Shown here one piece after another: positions 11,600 through 22,131 of a DNA stretch of 64,000 nt. Position numbers and translations under genes: made by a program. How positions within the stretch are numbered: position 1 is the stretch's first letter; every line of letters starts with the position of its first letter. Origin of the DNA: Tetradesmus obliquus (lineage: Eukaryota > Chlorophyta > Chlorophyceae > Sphaeropleales > Scenedesmaceae); NCBI GenBank assembly GCA_030272155.1, contig CP126194.1:5571501-5635500 (forward strand), read 5' to 3'. The notes below the pieces were generated by a model. The model was given only the letters and a program-made list of their open reading frames with translations, was not told the DNA's origin and searched no databases.

Positions 11600-12480
11600 T
11601 ATTCCGGCTTACATGAGCGCCACATTGCGGTGGCTGTTCAGCCGCAACTGCAAGGGCACAGACACAGACACACACCAGACACTTCTACATCATTTATTTA
11701 TCTTTCTAATTCCTGGCTGACTCAAACCAGAATCCCACCCAAAGCAAGGAATCTGCCAGCAACATGCCATCGCCGCATCCCTTCAGCAACCTGTGTACAC
11801 CTGTCCATGTTTGTAGCACGCACCAGCATGATCCAAGCATTGATAGCAGACGGCTGCACACAACAACACTGCGCAATCACGCACACCTTTATTGCCAACA
11901 TACACGAGCGCCACATTGCAGTGGCTGTTGAGCTGCGACTGTATAACAAGCACACACCAACCACCTGCACATGTAACATTTTTTTGTATTTGTTGTTTTT
12001 GTACACCTGGCTGACTGAAATCACTTCTCACTCACAAACAAGGACACAAACCGCTGTGTTAATGATGTCTGTGTGCTCGCTGCTCACGCAATAACATACT
12101 GCTGCCACCAGTACAATTCCATCAGGGCAATCATTCAGCAACCCGCTTTCATTTTCTGCCATCCAACAGCATGATCACAGCACTGCCACCAAGAGGCTGC
12201 ACGACACTGCACAATCACAGCCACTTCCCCAGTATGGACAATACACACGAGCACCACGTTGCGGTGGCTGCAACTGCACAACAAGCACACACCAGGCACT
12301 TCTACACCCCTTTGTTTTGTATTTTTGTGTTTTTTTGCATTCTTTGCATTTTTTGCATTTTTTTGTATTTTTTTTGTAAATTTTTTGTTATTTTGTGCCT
12401 GGCTGCTTGTGCACAACAAGGCCCTGCTGCCATCAGGGCATCCCTTCAGCAACCCATATCACTATTTGAAACAGCATGAT
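11600..12480. repeat. Diverged ~300-bp non-coding repeats in tandem
   Basis: Three related units, anchored by a GAGCGCCACATTGCGGTGG-like core at about 11616, 11905 and 12249. The core is followed by an AACAAGCACACACCAG-like segment and T-rich sequence, then a segment like CATCCCTTCAGCAACC. Spacing is about 290 and 345 bp. No reading frame is conserved between units. Matching units occur in the other arm at about 63505 and 63940 in opposite orientation. Confidence 0.75.
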
Positions 12481-12734
12481 CACAGCCCAAAGAGAATTAT
12501 GATCACAGCACAAAGATAAACAGCTTCACACAGCGTTGCAGTGAACATCAATCACCCCAATGCTGATTGCAAAAACACCAGCATGTAAGACATAGAAGCA
12601 CCAACTTGGCAGTAATTCGTTTTCTCCGCAGTCACATAAAGCCTGACCAAGCACAGCCTGCTCACCAACCACCATCATTGTCAAGATAACCTAGCCACAC
12701 CACCAACCCTGATAATTGTCTTTATCACTCAAAC

Positions 12735-15065
12735 TCAGCACACCCGCAGCAGCAGTGCCCTGCCCACCAGCCCTCCCAGCCGCCGCAGCTGCCTGCCAAT
12801 GATGCGCTGCCTGCTGCCACCCTGCTGGCGCCTGCTTGGCGGCAGCACTGCAGCTGCCTCAGCCGCCTTGCTGCCCTCCTCATCTGCACCCACAGCAGTA
12901 GGCGCGCTGCCAGCACCGCCGCCGCCCTGCCCGCTGCTGACCGCCACCTCGCTGCTGCAGGCGCTGCCAGCCAGCAGGGGCACTGCCGGCTGCAGCTGCA
13001 GCAGCGCGCGTGCCGCCAGCAGGCGCAGCATCACGCCTGGCCGCAGCCGCAGCAGCTGGCTGCACCAGATGCGCCGCAGCATGCCCATGCCGCTGCTGGC
13101 GCTGGCTGCCGCATTGGCTGCTGCTGCTGCCGCGCCTGCTGGGGCCAGGCCCAGCTGCTCTGCTGCTGCTGCCAGGCTGGGCATGCCGGGCAGGCAGCAG
13201 TGCCGCAGCAGGCTGGCTGGCGGCACTGCCAGCAGCGCCTTGGCCAGCCTGCCAGGCGCAAACAGCGGGAAGGGGTGCGGCACCGCCTCCACAGCAGTGT
13301 CCCAGTAGGTGGGCTGGAAGTCGTAGCACAGCTGGGCACTGCTGTGGTGGCTGACCAGGTACGTGTACTGCTGCTGGCTGAGCCAGCGGCCCAGGGGCAG
13401 CTGCTGCTGGTACACGGGCAGGGCGTAGGCGCTGCAGGCACCCGCCTTGTGCAGCAGGCCCACTGCAAAGGGCTGCAGCTGCTCCGGCACTGCACACAGG
13501 TCAAGGCCCGGGCGCGTGTTGCGGCCGTTGGCCAGTGTCTCCAGGGTGGTGGCGATGGTGGTAGCCATGGCCTGTTGACAGCAGCAGCAGCAGCAGCAGG
13601 GACAGCAGCAGCAGCACATCAGTGATCAGGCAGCAGCAGCGCAAAGAGCAGGCAGTGAGCTGCTGTTACTCATGCCTGCAAATGCATCACACACTACAGC
13701 TTTCTAACAGCAAGTGGCACTAACACAAAGTGCACCCTGCACAGTAGCCACTGCTCGCCCTTCCTGCAGTGCTCACCTCCTTGCCCTTGCTGAACTGTGC
13801 CAGCAGCTCGCCAGCCTCCCAGGCCTGAGGCCTGCTGGTCAGGCCAGCCTGGCTGGCGGGGTTGGCCAGAGCATCACTGCCTGTGATGGCCTGCTTGCCA
13901 TACTGCTTGGCGGATAGCTTGTCCCGGGCAAAGGACTTGTCCAGCTTGACCTTCACCACTGCGCCACTGCCAGTGCGGGAGAGGGAAACCTGCAGGAACA
14001 GGGTGTGTGAAGGCAGGTGGAGTCAGGCCATGAATATCAGCACATCAAGCATCAAGCCCCAAAGCATCATGTCAGATGCAGGCTAGCACAAAGCATCATG
14101 TCAGATGCAGCCATGCAGTGCCTCCTGCTGCTGCTGCTGCTCACCTTGGCAGTGTAGCGTGCCTGGATGGCTGCCGCTGCCTCCTCCGCCTGCAGGACCT
14201 GCCGCATGGCCTCCTCCCCAATGCTCAGGTAGGTGAATATGGCCAGCTGCCGCTCAAGGGGCGTGCTGCTGGCGTTGAGCAGGCTGAGGAGGCTGTCACG
14301 CACGGGGCGCAGCGAGCCTGGGGCTGCGGGGAGGTTGGGGAGCTTGGTGCTGCTGCTGGCGCGGGTGCTGGACACCACGTACTCCTGCCCATCGTTGTAG
14401 ACGAAGTTGCCGGGCAGGCATGGGCCCAGAGGGGTGCCCTGCTGGTGGCACTGCAGGAAGTGCTTGGGGCCGGACCACTGGGTGCTGCTGCAGCTGCTGC
14501 CTGCGCTTGGGATGGTAGAGGCCTGGCGCGCAGCCTGATGGAATATGATGTAGACGTTGTAGATGGTGTTGTAGGGTTGCGCAGCAGAGCAGCAGGCAAG
14601 GCGGGGCAGTACGAGCAATGAAGTGTGTGAGGCACTCGGGTGACAGAAATACATGCACTTCATTGGACGGTGCCTGAACGCCGCTGTGCACATTTAGATG
14701 AAACTGCTTGATGTATGTAAGTCTTTTACACGCAATAGAATGGCTGTACGCAAGCTGCCAACATTGTTATTTTAGAACGCATGCAATAAGTGCGTGTGCT
14801 GTCAGGCTGCCTAGACACACGCAAACTCACATGAAACAAGTGCAATACGTTAACTCATTTGCTTTGTTGCTGCTGCATGCAGCAACCCCAACCCGAGCAG
14901 GAAAGCACTTGTGCTGCTGCTCAACATGCTGTGCCCCAAGCAACTCACCGCCCTGTTGGTGTCCGGCGCCATGGATGACTTCCTTGACTTGAACACAACT
15001 ACTTTACGTGCGCTGTTCCGTGAACGAGCCAGGCAGGGTGCAGAAGAATGCATTGCCAGTGCCAT
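12735..15065 (-). CDS. Conserved protein of unknown function, possibly plastid-targeted (intact copy)
   Basis: Exons on the minus strand: 14949-15065, 14145-14534 (5' edge uncertain), 13777-13989 and 12735-13571. All introns are phase 0, giving about 518 residues. The first exon starts MALAMHSSAPCLARSR and looks like a chloroplast transit peptide; it ends at a perfect GTGAGT. The reading frame of exon 2 stays open upstream to 14693, so a start inside that exon is the alternative. The body has NDGQEYVVSS, a helical LAIFTYLSIGEEAMRQVLQAEEAA region and, in the last exon, PVYQQQLPL, LCYDFQPTYWDTAVEAVPHP and a basic C-terminus. I recognise no family. A second copy at 60740-63076 keeps the same exon lengths except exon 3. 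By eye the last exon differs at about 11 of 278 residues, which suggests selection on this protein. Confidence 0.7.
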
Positions 15066-16184
15066 TGTTGAAGTTGCAGTGAATATGTTTGTGGGTGTGA
15101 AAATGTTTAGCAGTAACAAATTGCGAGTAGACTTTTGTTGATAGACACCGAGACAAATAGTGGCACTGCACCCGTATAGGGCTGGTGGAGGGCTGTAGTG
15201 TCACTAACTGGAACAGGCACCTGCTCACTGACTCACTGAGTCTCTGAGTCACTGAGTCCGAGCAGTGCTCAGCACCCTGAGATGGTGTACATCGATATAA
15301 AGCGTTCTGAACTATTTTCATTGATATGCGAGCCAATCTAGTACTAAAAAACAGCGGCGAAGACGCAGGCGCGCACTTTTCGCGCCTCCTTGCTAGCTGG
15401 CCGTGCGAGCGATGAGCAGCACAGCAGCTGCCATTGATGTCACGCACAAATGAATTGTACATGATATTATTGTAAGCTCGGACACTTTCTGCTAGGGTAC
15501 AGAAAGTCCCTCAAAGGCCTCGCATCCCGAGACATACACATGCAGCTGCTTGAGTGCCCCGTGTCACCCGCCTGTGCGGGTTGCATCATACAGTACCTAC
15601 AAAACATTCATGCTGCAGGAGTTACGGCCCTGGCCGTTGCCATCGCTGTATCCGCTGCCTGAAAAGAGAGCGTAGAAGTTTTCAAAAGTCAACTGTTTAA
15701 CTTTCATGCTGCAGGACGGCAGCTGAACGCCGCAACCCTGCTGCCAGCCGGAGCACGGAGCATTGCATGCACGGACTGAACACGTGCCAGGCCAGGCCAG
15801 CACTACCACTTCATGAAAGCAGCAAAACCAGCCACTGCCAGCATCAACAAGCAAGTTGCTGCTGCGCAGGCGCAGCATGCACAAAATGAGGTCTTCATCT
15901 GCTGTTGTCTGGGAAAGACAGAACCTACAAAACCGCAGATGTCCTGCAACCAGTGCAATGCCGCTTGCAGGAGTGCTTGCGACATCCTGCAGAGGCAATG
16001 CATAAGCCCACCGCGCATGCAGCTGCAGCACCCGATGCTCAAATCATGCTCATCCTCTTTTGCCACAATACAGCTCACCAAAGATGCACACCACCTGCAT
16101 CTTCCAGCCAGTTGGCATACAAGCCGCTGCTGCCAAACACACCATCACACGCAGCAGACCAGCTGCCTGCACCACCACCCCGCA
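15066..16184. other. Spacer between unknown gene and WD40 gene, with TGAGTCA-like array
   Basis: Holds the upstream region of the unknown gene and, further right, probably the 3' UTR of the WD40 gene. A frame at 15597-16031 (minus) is partly conserved in the other arm, but there it is broken into different frames, so it is more likely untranslated than coding. Confidence 0.5.
15224..15260. promoter_or_regulatory. TGAGTCA/TGACTCA-like tandem array upstream of the unknown gene
   Basis: Overlapping CACTGACTCACTGAGTC-type units, a palindromic bZIP/AP-1-like core, lie about 160-200 bp upstream of the candidate start at 15065. The other arm keeps the array at 60544-60593 with roughly two more 8-bp units. 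A regulatory role is inferred only from position and motif. Confidence 0.4.
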
Positions 16185-19100
16185 TCACGCCAGGCGCGAG
16201 AACACCTGCACGCTGCCGTTGCTGCTGCCCGCGTACAGGTCGTGCGTCACGCTGTTGAACACGATATCACTGAACGGCCGCGCCAGCGGGCCTGGCGTGA
16301 TGTCCGCCATGGGCGCGCCAAAGTCGAACAGCTCCAGGCAGTGCAGCCCCGCCTGGCTGGCCACAGCCAGGATGTCGCCCCAGGGGCCGGGAGCAATGCG
16401 CAGCACAGCCGCGCCCCCTGGCGCTGTTGCTGTGTGCAGCGGGGAGCCTGGCCGCCGCAGGTCCCACAGCAGCACGCTGCCGTCCATGCTGGAGCTGGCC
16501 AGGCGGTCGTCGCTGACCAGGCACAATCCCGTGACGGGCTGGCTGTGGCGCAGCATGCGCAGCGCGGGCGCGTTGTTCTGCGGCGGCACCTTCAGGTCCC
16601 ACCTGCAGGCAGCGTGGCAAGGCGGCGCAGCGCAGCACAGCTGAACTGTGTGCTGGTGGTTTGGCGCTTGCAGGAAAGCAATGCATGCACGGCTTGCAGT
16701 TGCGGCACCCAGCCTCGGGCAAGGCTTGTTACAGCTTGCAGGGGCGACTGTGGTTTGCTTGTAGCGCGGTGCGCGTAGCAGCAGCACAGCAAAGGAGCCA
16801 CTGTTGTGCAGGCTGAATCACAATTGGACACAAGAGCATCAAGCATGCCCCATTGCCAGCCGCAGCTGCAGCCACTCACAGGTGCACGGCTCCGTTGGCT
16901 GCGCCGCTGACCAGGCTGCAGCTGCCCTCAATGGCGCTGCGGTGCAGGCAGGTGACCACGCTGCCCGGGTGCGCCACAAAGTGGAAGGTGGCGTCGTGCA
17001 GCACGCTGTGCGCTCGCACGCCCGCCTTGGCCTCAAACACCAGCAGCCGCTCGCCATACGAGGCCACGATGCTGCTGCGCAGCCCTGGGGTCATGCCGTG
17101 CACAGACACCACCTGCACCCCACAAGACGAAACAGGCCGCAGCAACACCCAGCAGGTAACTTCATGCGGACGACAAAGCAGCAGCAACGTAAAAGCCTGC
17201 AACCGGGTGCCATGTGCTTTGTAGACTGAGCTGATTCACCTGCAGGTGACACCTAGAATTTGAACGCCCAGCTGTGCTAGCGCAAGGCAGCTGGCTCCTC
17301 ACACGGCTGTAGCCACTGGATGCAGCAGCGCTGCAGGCTGTCCCTGCCAGGCTCACCTGCTGCATGAGGCGCTGCGAGGTGGCAGGCCTGCCGGGTGGCG
17401 GCGCAAACTGGTAGCGCAGCGCCAGCAGGCCCAGCTGCAGCGACATATCACAGCGGCAGCATGCAGCAGCAGGCTGATGCGTGGTTAGACACACAAAAAA
17501 CGCCCCAGAGGAGGAAGCAGTGTGCTTTTAGATGTGCGTGGCTGTCTCCTCACACAGCCCTGAAGCAGGCATGCATTGCTGCTGCTTGCAGGTACCACTG
17601 GCCTCCAAAATCCGCCCCGCCATGATCATTCTTCAACCCCAGCATGCATTTGGGTTGACAGACTGAAGCATAACTGCGCAGCCGCTCCCACCTCTGCGTC
17701 CAGGCTGTGCACGCTGATGCACTCGCCCTTGGAGGAATGCGCTGCAGCGCCAAACAGGAACTTGGTGGCGGGCTCCAGCACCAGCTTGCTGCACGCCACG
17801 TCCACGGCCTGAGAGTGCATGCACTGCAGGCGCAGAGGCACGCACGCAGCATTGCAGAGAGCATCAGTGGTTGATTGTTGAGTCCCAGTGGATGGTGCAG
17901 CTGGTAGCACCAGCCAGAGACACACAATCACTCAAAGTGTTGCGGCAAAATTCACAACATGCACTGCAGGCAGCTCCCAGCAGAGCTTGTTGCAGGGCCA
18001 CTCACCAGCAAAATTCACAACATGCACTGCAGGCAGCTCCCAGCAGAGCTTGTTGCAGGGCCACTCACCAGCAAAATTCACAACATGCACTGCAGGCAGC
18101 TCCCAGCAGAGCTTGTTGCAGGGCCACTCACCAGCAACATTCACAACATGCACTGCAGGCAGCTCCCAGCAGAGCTTGTTGCAGGGCCACTCACCAGCAA
18201 CATTCACAACATGCACTGCAGGCAGCTCCCAGCAGAGCTTGTTGCAGGGCCACTCACCAGCAACATTCACAACATGCACTGCAGGCAGCTCCCAGCAGGG
18301 CTGACCCCAGCTTGTTGCAGGGCCACTCACCAGCAGCGCCATCTCCGTGGCGTCTGTGCCCCTGTTGGTCTCCCACAGGTTGAGCGTGCCCTGGCTGCCT
18401 GACACCTGCAGCAGCAGCAGCAGCAGTAATGACGATGAACACTGCTCACAGCACCATACTGGTGTGGAATGCATGCATCATTGTTCAAAGCAGCACACCC
18501 TGATCATCAGATCAAGCATCCATACATCCAGCTGTGATCACGCCACCTGTACAAGCTTCATGGAGCAGCAACAACACAGCCAAGCAAACATGCAACTCAC
18601 AACATGCACCGCAGACCTCCAAGCTGTTGCGCAAAGCATGGCCCACTAGCCTCATCAAAACTGCAGCAATCCGCTCACCAGCCAGCCCGCGTGGCCGTCC
18701 CCGCCAGGCAGGCCAGGCAGCGACTGTGCATACGCCAGCGCAGTCACAGGCTTCTTGTCATGATCCTCGGGCTCAGTGGAGAAGCAGTGCCGCCAGCGCG
18801 ACGCAGCAGCTGAGGCTGCTGTTGACACTGTTGACGCTGCTGGCGTGCTGTACGGCTGTGCAGTTGCAGGCGCCTGGGGTGCATTCCATGGGCTGGCTGC
18901 TGCCGCCAGCTGCTGCTGCCGCTGCTGCTGCTGAGGGGGTGGCTGCTGCCGCTGCTGCTGAGGTTGCGGCTGGTAGGCTGGCTGCGGCTGCACGACCGGC
19001 ACCTGCACTGCAGGCACTGGAGCGCGCTGCTGCTGTGGCTGCTGCTGCTGGTACACTGGGCGCGGCTGCAGCTGTGGCTGTGGCTGCGGCTGCATCATAG

Positions 19101-19913
19101 GCTGCTGCATTGGCTGCTGCGTTGGTGCTCGTGGCTGCGGCTGTGGCTGCTGGTACATGGGCTGCAGCTGGGGCTGCTGCATTGGTGCTGCTGCTGGCAC
19201 CCGCACTGGCTGCTGCACCACAGGCAGTGATGCTGGCCTGCAGTTCAGCACAAAGTCGCTTGGTCATGAAGTGTGCCTAGAACAGCACACCTTCCTTGAA
19301 AGGTGCAATTTGCAGGTGAATAGCAGACTGCTGGTACGCCTATGTGCCAGAATGACGAACGCATGCCAACACACTACTCCAGTGCGAGCGCCCAAACACT
19401 GCTAATAAACGCCTGCCAGCAGCAGTGGCATGCTGCCTGCCACACATATGCAGCAAGCGGGTGCTGCGCGACTCCCTTGCCTGTGTGATCTCTTTGATTG
19501 TACAGGCACTTGCTTACCCAACAGAGCTGTGTAGCACTTGGCTGTCCTGTAACTATTGGATCAATCTGAACACCGCACATATGCACCCACCTGGGCTGCG
19601 GTACGCTCAGTGCTGCGGGTGGCGGAGCACTCACAGGTGCTGCGATTGGCACTGCTGGTGGCGCTGCACGCGCTGCTGCTGTGGGTGCCTGTGCTGCTGC
19701 TGCTGCTGCGGGCTGGGCATTGGCTGCCAGTGCCAGCTGCTGCATCTGGTTGGTTGCTGCTGACACTGAGGGTGCAGGCCTGCCCGTGGTGAGCTCTGCC
19801 AGTGCGGCCTTGAGCAGGTCGACTGTCTGCTGCAGCTCACCCCGCTCCAGTACCAGCGTAGCTGCCATCCTGCCACCTCGAGGAGGGGCAGACGGAATCT
19901 CCACCCACCCCAT
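16185..19913 (-). CDS. WD40-repeat protein with Gln-rich N-terminal region
   Basis: Seven exons on the minus strand (19591-19913, 18679-19237, 18331-18405, 17692-17808, 17357-17434, 16880-17112, 16185-16602) close in phase to 600 residues. The N-terminus has a short helical segment (LERGELQQTVDLLKAALAEL) and is then Ala-rich. Residues about 108-245 are Gln/Pro-rich low-complexity sequence. The remainder shows WD40 blades: GWLVSGSQGTLNLWET, SLVSGAANGAVHLWDLK, RLASSSMDGSVLLWDLR and DLYAGSSNGSVQVFSRL. It is probably a nuclear or cytosolic scaffold; I cannot assign an orthologue. Intron 3 holds a 63-bp minisatellite. The last ~254 bp of coding sequence and the downstream region are copied at 59346 in the other arm. 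Confidence 0.8.
17946..18330. repeat. 63-bp minisatellite, six copies, each with a splice donor
   Basis: Units start at 17946, 18009, 18072, 18135, 18198 and 18261. They are nearly identical except an A/C change that splits them into three left and three right units, and a 7-8 bp insertion in the last. On the minus strand each unit contains CTGGTGAGTGG, the same sequence that forms the donor of WD40 exon 18331-18405, and an acceptor-like GCTGCCTGCAG. Because 63 is a multiple of three, the minus-strand frame stays open through all units. Confidence 0.95.
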
Positions 19914-20604
19914 GATGTTTACTGCGTGTTCAAGGCAGGCAAAGCGCTGATTTAAGCGATCGAGGAGTAGAGTGCTGCACCCTCTTGGAAGGCCTGATCA
20001 CGTAAATGTGCACGCTTGGAATGCTCGTGCGCTACGTGATCAGCTCAATTCTTGGCTTCAACCAGTTGGAGCTCGGCTGGAAAGGAACGAACGTCGCACC
20101 CGCAACCAAGGGTGCAACTTCAGGTCGTAAAGCCTGCATGTGTGCCCTGACAAGAGCTGATGTGGGCACAAGCCCCTGCTAAAGGAACACTCGAAATTGT
20201 GACAGCAGCGCCTGATCAGTGACAGTGCTGCAGCGGCAGTGGCTATGGGCAGTACTTAGCAGTACACGCCACCACAAGCAGTACATACCAGCATCAACAT
20301 TGAACATGTTGAACACGCTACACAAAACTGCAGGTCACACAGACGAAAGTTACAATCAACAACTGAAACAGCCTTCATCCAGCCTCCAAGTCGTGTTGAG
20401 GGCTGTCACTGCCGCTGCCAGCAAATCCTTCACGCAGCCCACTCAGAGCATCAGGAGACTTTGGCGAAGGTCTCTTGGTTCAGCATTGTATTCAATTGGT
20501 ACAGCATTGCTTCAAGGTGTGTGAGTGTGCATTGCCTGTATAAATCCATCATATTACACAGGCAACATGCACTGCATGATGTCACAGCCACCACACGCCA
20601 GCCT
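19914..20604. other. Spacer between WD40 gene 5' end and F-box gene 3' end
   Basis: Contains the WD40 promoter side and the F-box 3' UTR. A minus-strand TGTAA (TTACA at 20554-20558) lies just past the F-box stop. No gene seen. Confidence 0.5.
20554..20558 (-). terminator. TGTAA polyadenylation signal of the F-box gene
   Basis: Minus-strand TGTAA about 47 bases after the F-box stop codon at 20605-20607; the position is close for a 3' UTR, so a later signal may also be used. Confidence 0.4.
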
Positions 20605-21340
20605 TCAACCACCTCCCAGCGCTGCCATCATCTCCTGCATAGCATCTCCTACTTGATACGCACTGTCCTGCTCCGCTGTTCCATCAACTTGCTGCTGCTG
20701 TTTCGTCCCATACAGGCCGTGCAGCGCAGCCCAGGTGAGATTCAACTTGAGCAGAGGCGGCTGCGTCACCCCTGCAGGAGCAGGCTCCGCATCAACCATC
20801 AAGCCATTTTCCCACAGCGACCCATCCACACCATCCACCAGGAAGTGCAGCATGTGCACAGTGCGCTCGTGCCTGACGCTGCTGCCCGCAGCAGCAGCGC
20901 CTGGTGCGGCTGCTTGCGCTGCCTGCGCTGCTGCCTGCGCTGCAACTGCAGCATCGCCCTGCTGTGCATTAGGTGGAAGCACAATACAGGGCTCCCGGGT
21001 GTGCCAGCTGACAAGCTCCTTGGCCCACACCTCAACGCCAGCCCTGCACAGAGCAGCGCCATCCGCGTGTAAGTTGTACGTAAGCGTGACAGGCCACAGC
21101 TGACTCGTGCAGAGTCTGCGATCGAGCAGCGACGTGAGCTGCTGCAACATGGCGCTCTGCAGCAGCAGCTGAGCTGGTATGCAGCATGTTGCCGCCACTA
21201 GCATGCAGAGCTTGCACGGTTGCGACGGCGTGATTCTGAGACGGTGTGGCGGTGTCCATCCTGCTCACCTGCCCATGAGCAGAGTGCCGCTGCCATCAAA
21301 CAGGGCAAAGTCAACCATGAACTGACAGCAGGACAGACGT

Positions 21341-21379
<39 letters not shown>

Positions 21380-22096
21380 GCTCAGGTTGAGTGCAGCTTC
21401 CCATGCGCACAGTGCGCAGCAGCAGCTGCCCATGTGCGTGACTTACCAGAGCACCGCATGTAGCGCCTCAAGCAGAGTTGCTGAATGCAGGCAACAGAGG
21501 CTGGCAAACACAGCTGTAACATCCAGCGGGCACTGCATGACATGACCTGCAGCAGAGCTCGCAGCCCTGCTGCATGTATGGCAGCTGCAGTGCTCACCTC
21601 ATCTCGCCCAAGCAGCTGAAGCAGCACATCAGCAGCACTGAGAAGCGGCAGCCCGCTCCTGCTGTTGCTGCCGCCGCGTATGCGCTCCCTCCCCAGCAGC
21701 AGCAGCTCGCAGTCCTCCTCCTCTGGCCTGAGGTGCTGCTGCTGCTGCTGCTGCTGGCTGGCACCTGGCCAAGCACAGCTGCTGTTCTTGCCACTGCTGG
21801 GATCATACAAAGCAACCAGCACAGACTGCTGCCGTGCCTCAAATGCAAGCTTCTGCGCAGCCAGGCCAGCAATGGCCAGTGGGGCCACACAGCTGCCCAG
21901 CTTGGCACCACCCTGTAGCTGGCACACGTCCAGCTGCAGCCACAGCGCAGCGCTGCGCCTGGCTGCAAGGTGGCAAGCAATGGCAGGCATGCTGCCGAGC
22001 ACCGGCAGCGCAGGCAGCAGCAGCTGCTGTGGCAGCTGCCACGGCAGCACCTGCAGCAGCTGCTCATAGTGGATGTACACAAGCATGCGCAGCTTG

Positions 22097-22131
<35 letters not shown>

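Larger units (their letters stand above)
11858..16440. repeat. Left arm of an inverted segmental duplication
   Basis: This block is present again in opposite orientation at about 59346-64000. Collinear landmarks, this arm versus the other: unknown-gene exons 12735-13571 / 62240-63076, 13777-13989 / 61830-62037, 14145-14534 / 61271-61672 and 14949-15065 / 60740-60856; a TGAGTCA-rich array 15224-15260 / 60544-60593; and the WD40 gene end 16185-16439 / 59346-59607. The inner breakpoint lies inside the last WD40 exon at a CAACAG micro-repeat. The outer end is not reached, because the other arm runs off the window. Exons match much better than the spacers. Confidence 0.93.

Noticed and set aside
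12799..13504. Several long overlapping frames on both strands over the last exon of the unknown gene
   Set aside because: Only one frame is consistent with the splice phases and conserved between the two arms; the rest are GC-rich shadows.
15597..16031. Open frame on the minus strand between the unknown gene and the WD40 gene
   Set aside because: Its counterpart in the other arm is split between different frames with indels, so coding constraint is not supported; more likely 3' UTR.
17871..18402. Plus-strand repetitive frames over the minisatellite; also a resemblance to a CRISPR array
   Set aside because: Units are directly adjacent without spacers, lie in a nuclear intron and are longer than CRISPR repeats; the frames exist only because the unit length is a multiple of three.
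19594..19640. Earlier donor (GTGAGT at 19633-19634) for the first WD40 exon
   Set aside because: It leaves phase 0, which does not fit the next exon; the donor at 19589-19590 gives the required phase and keeps the frame.
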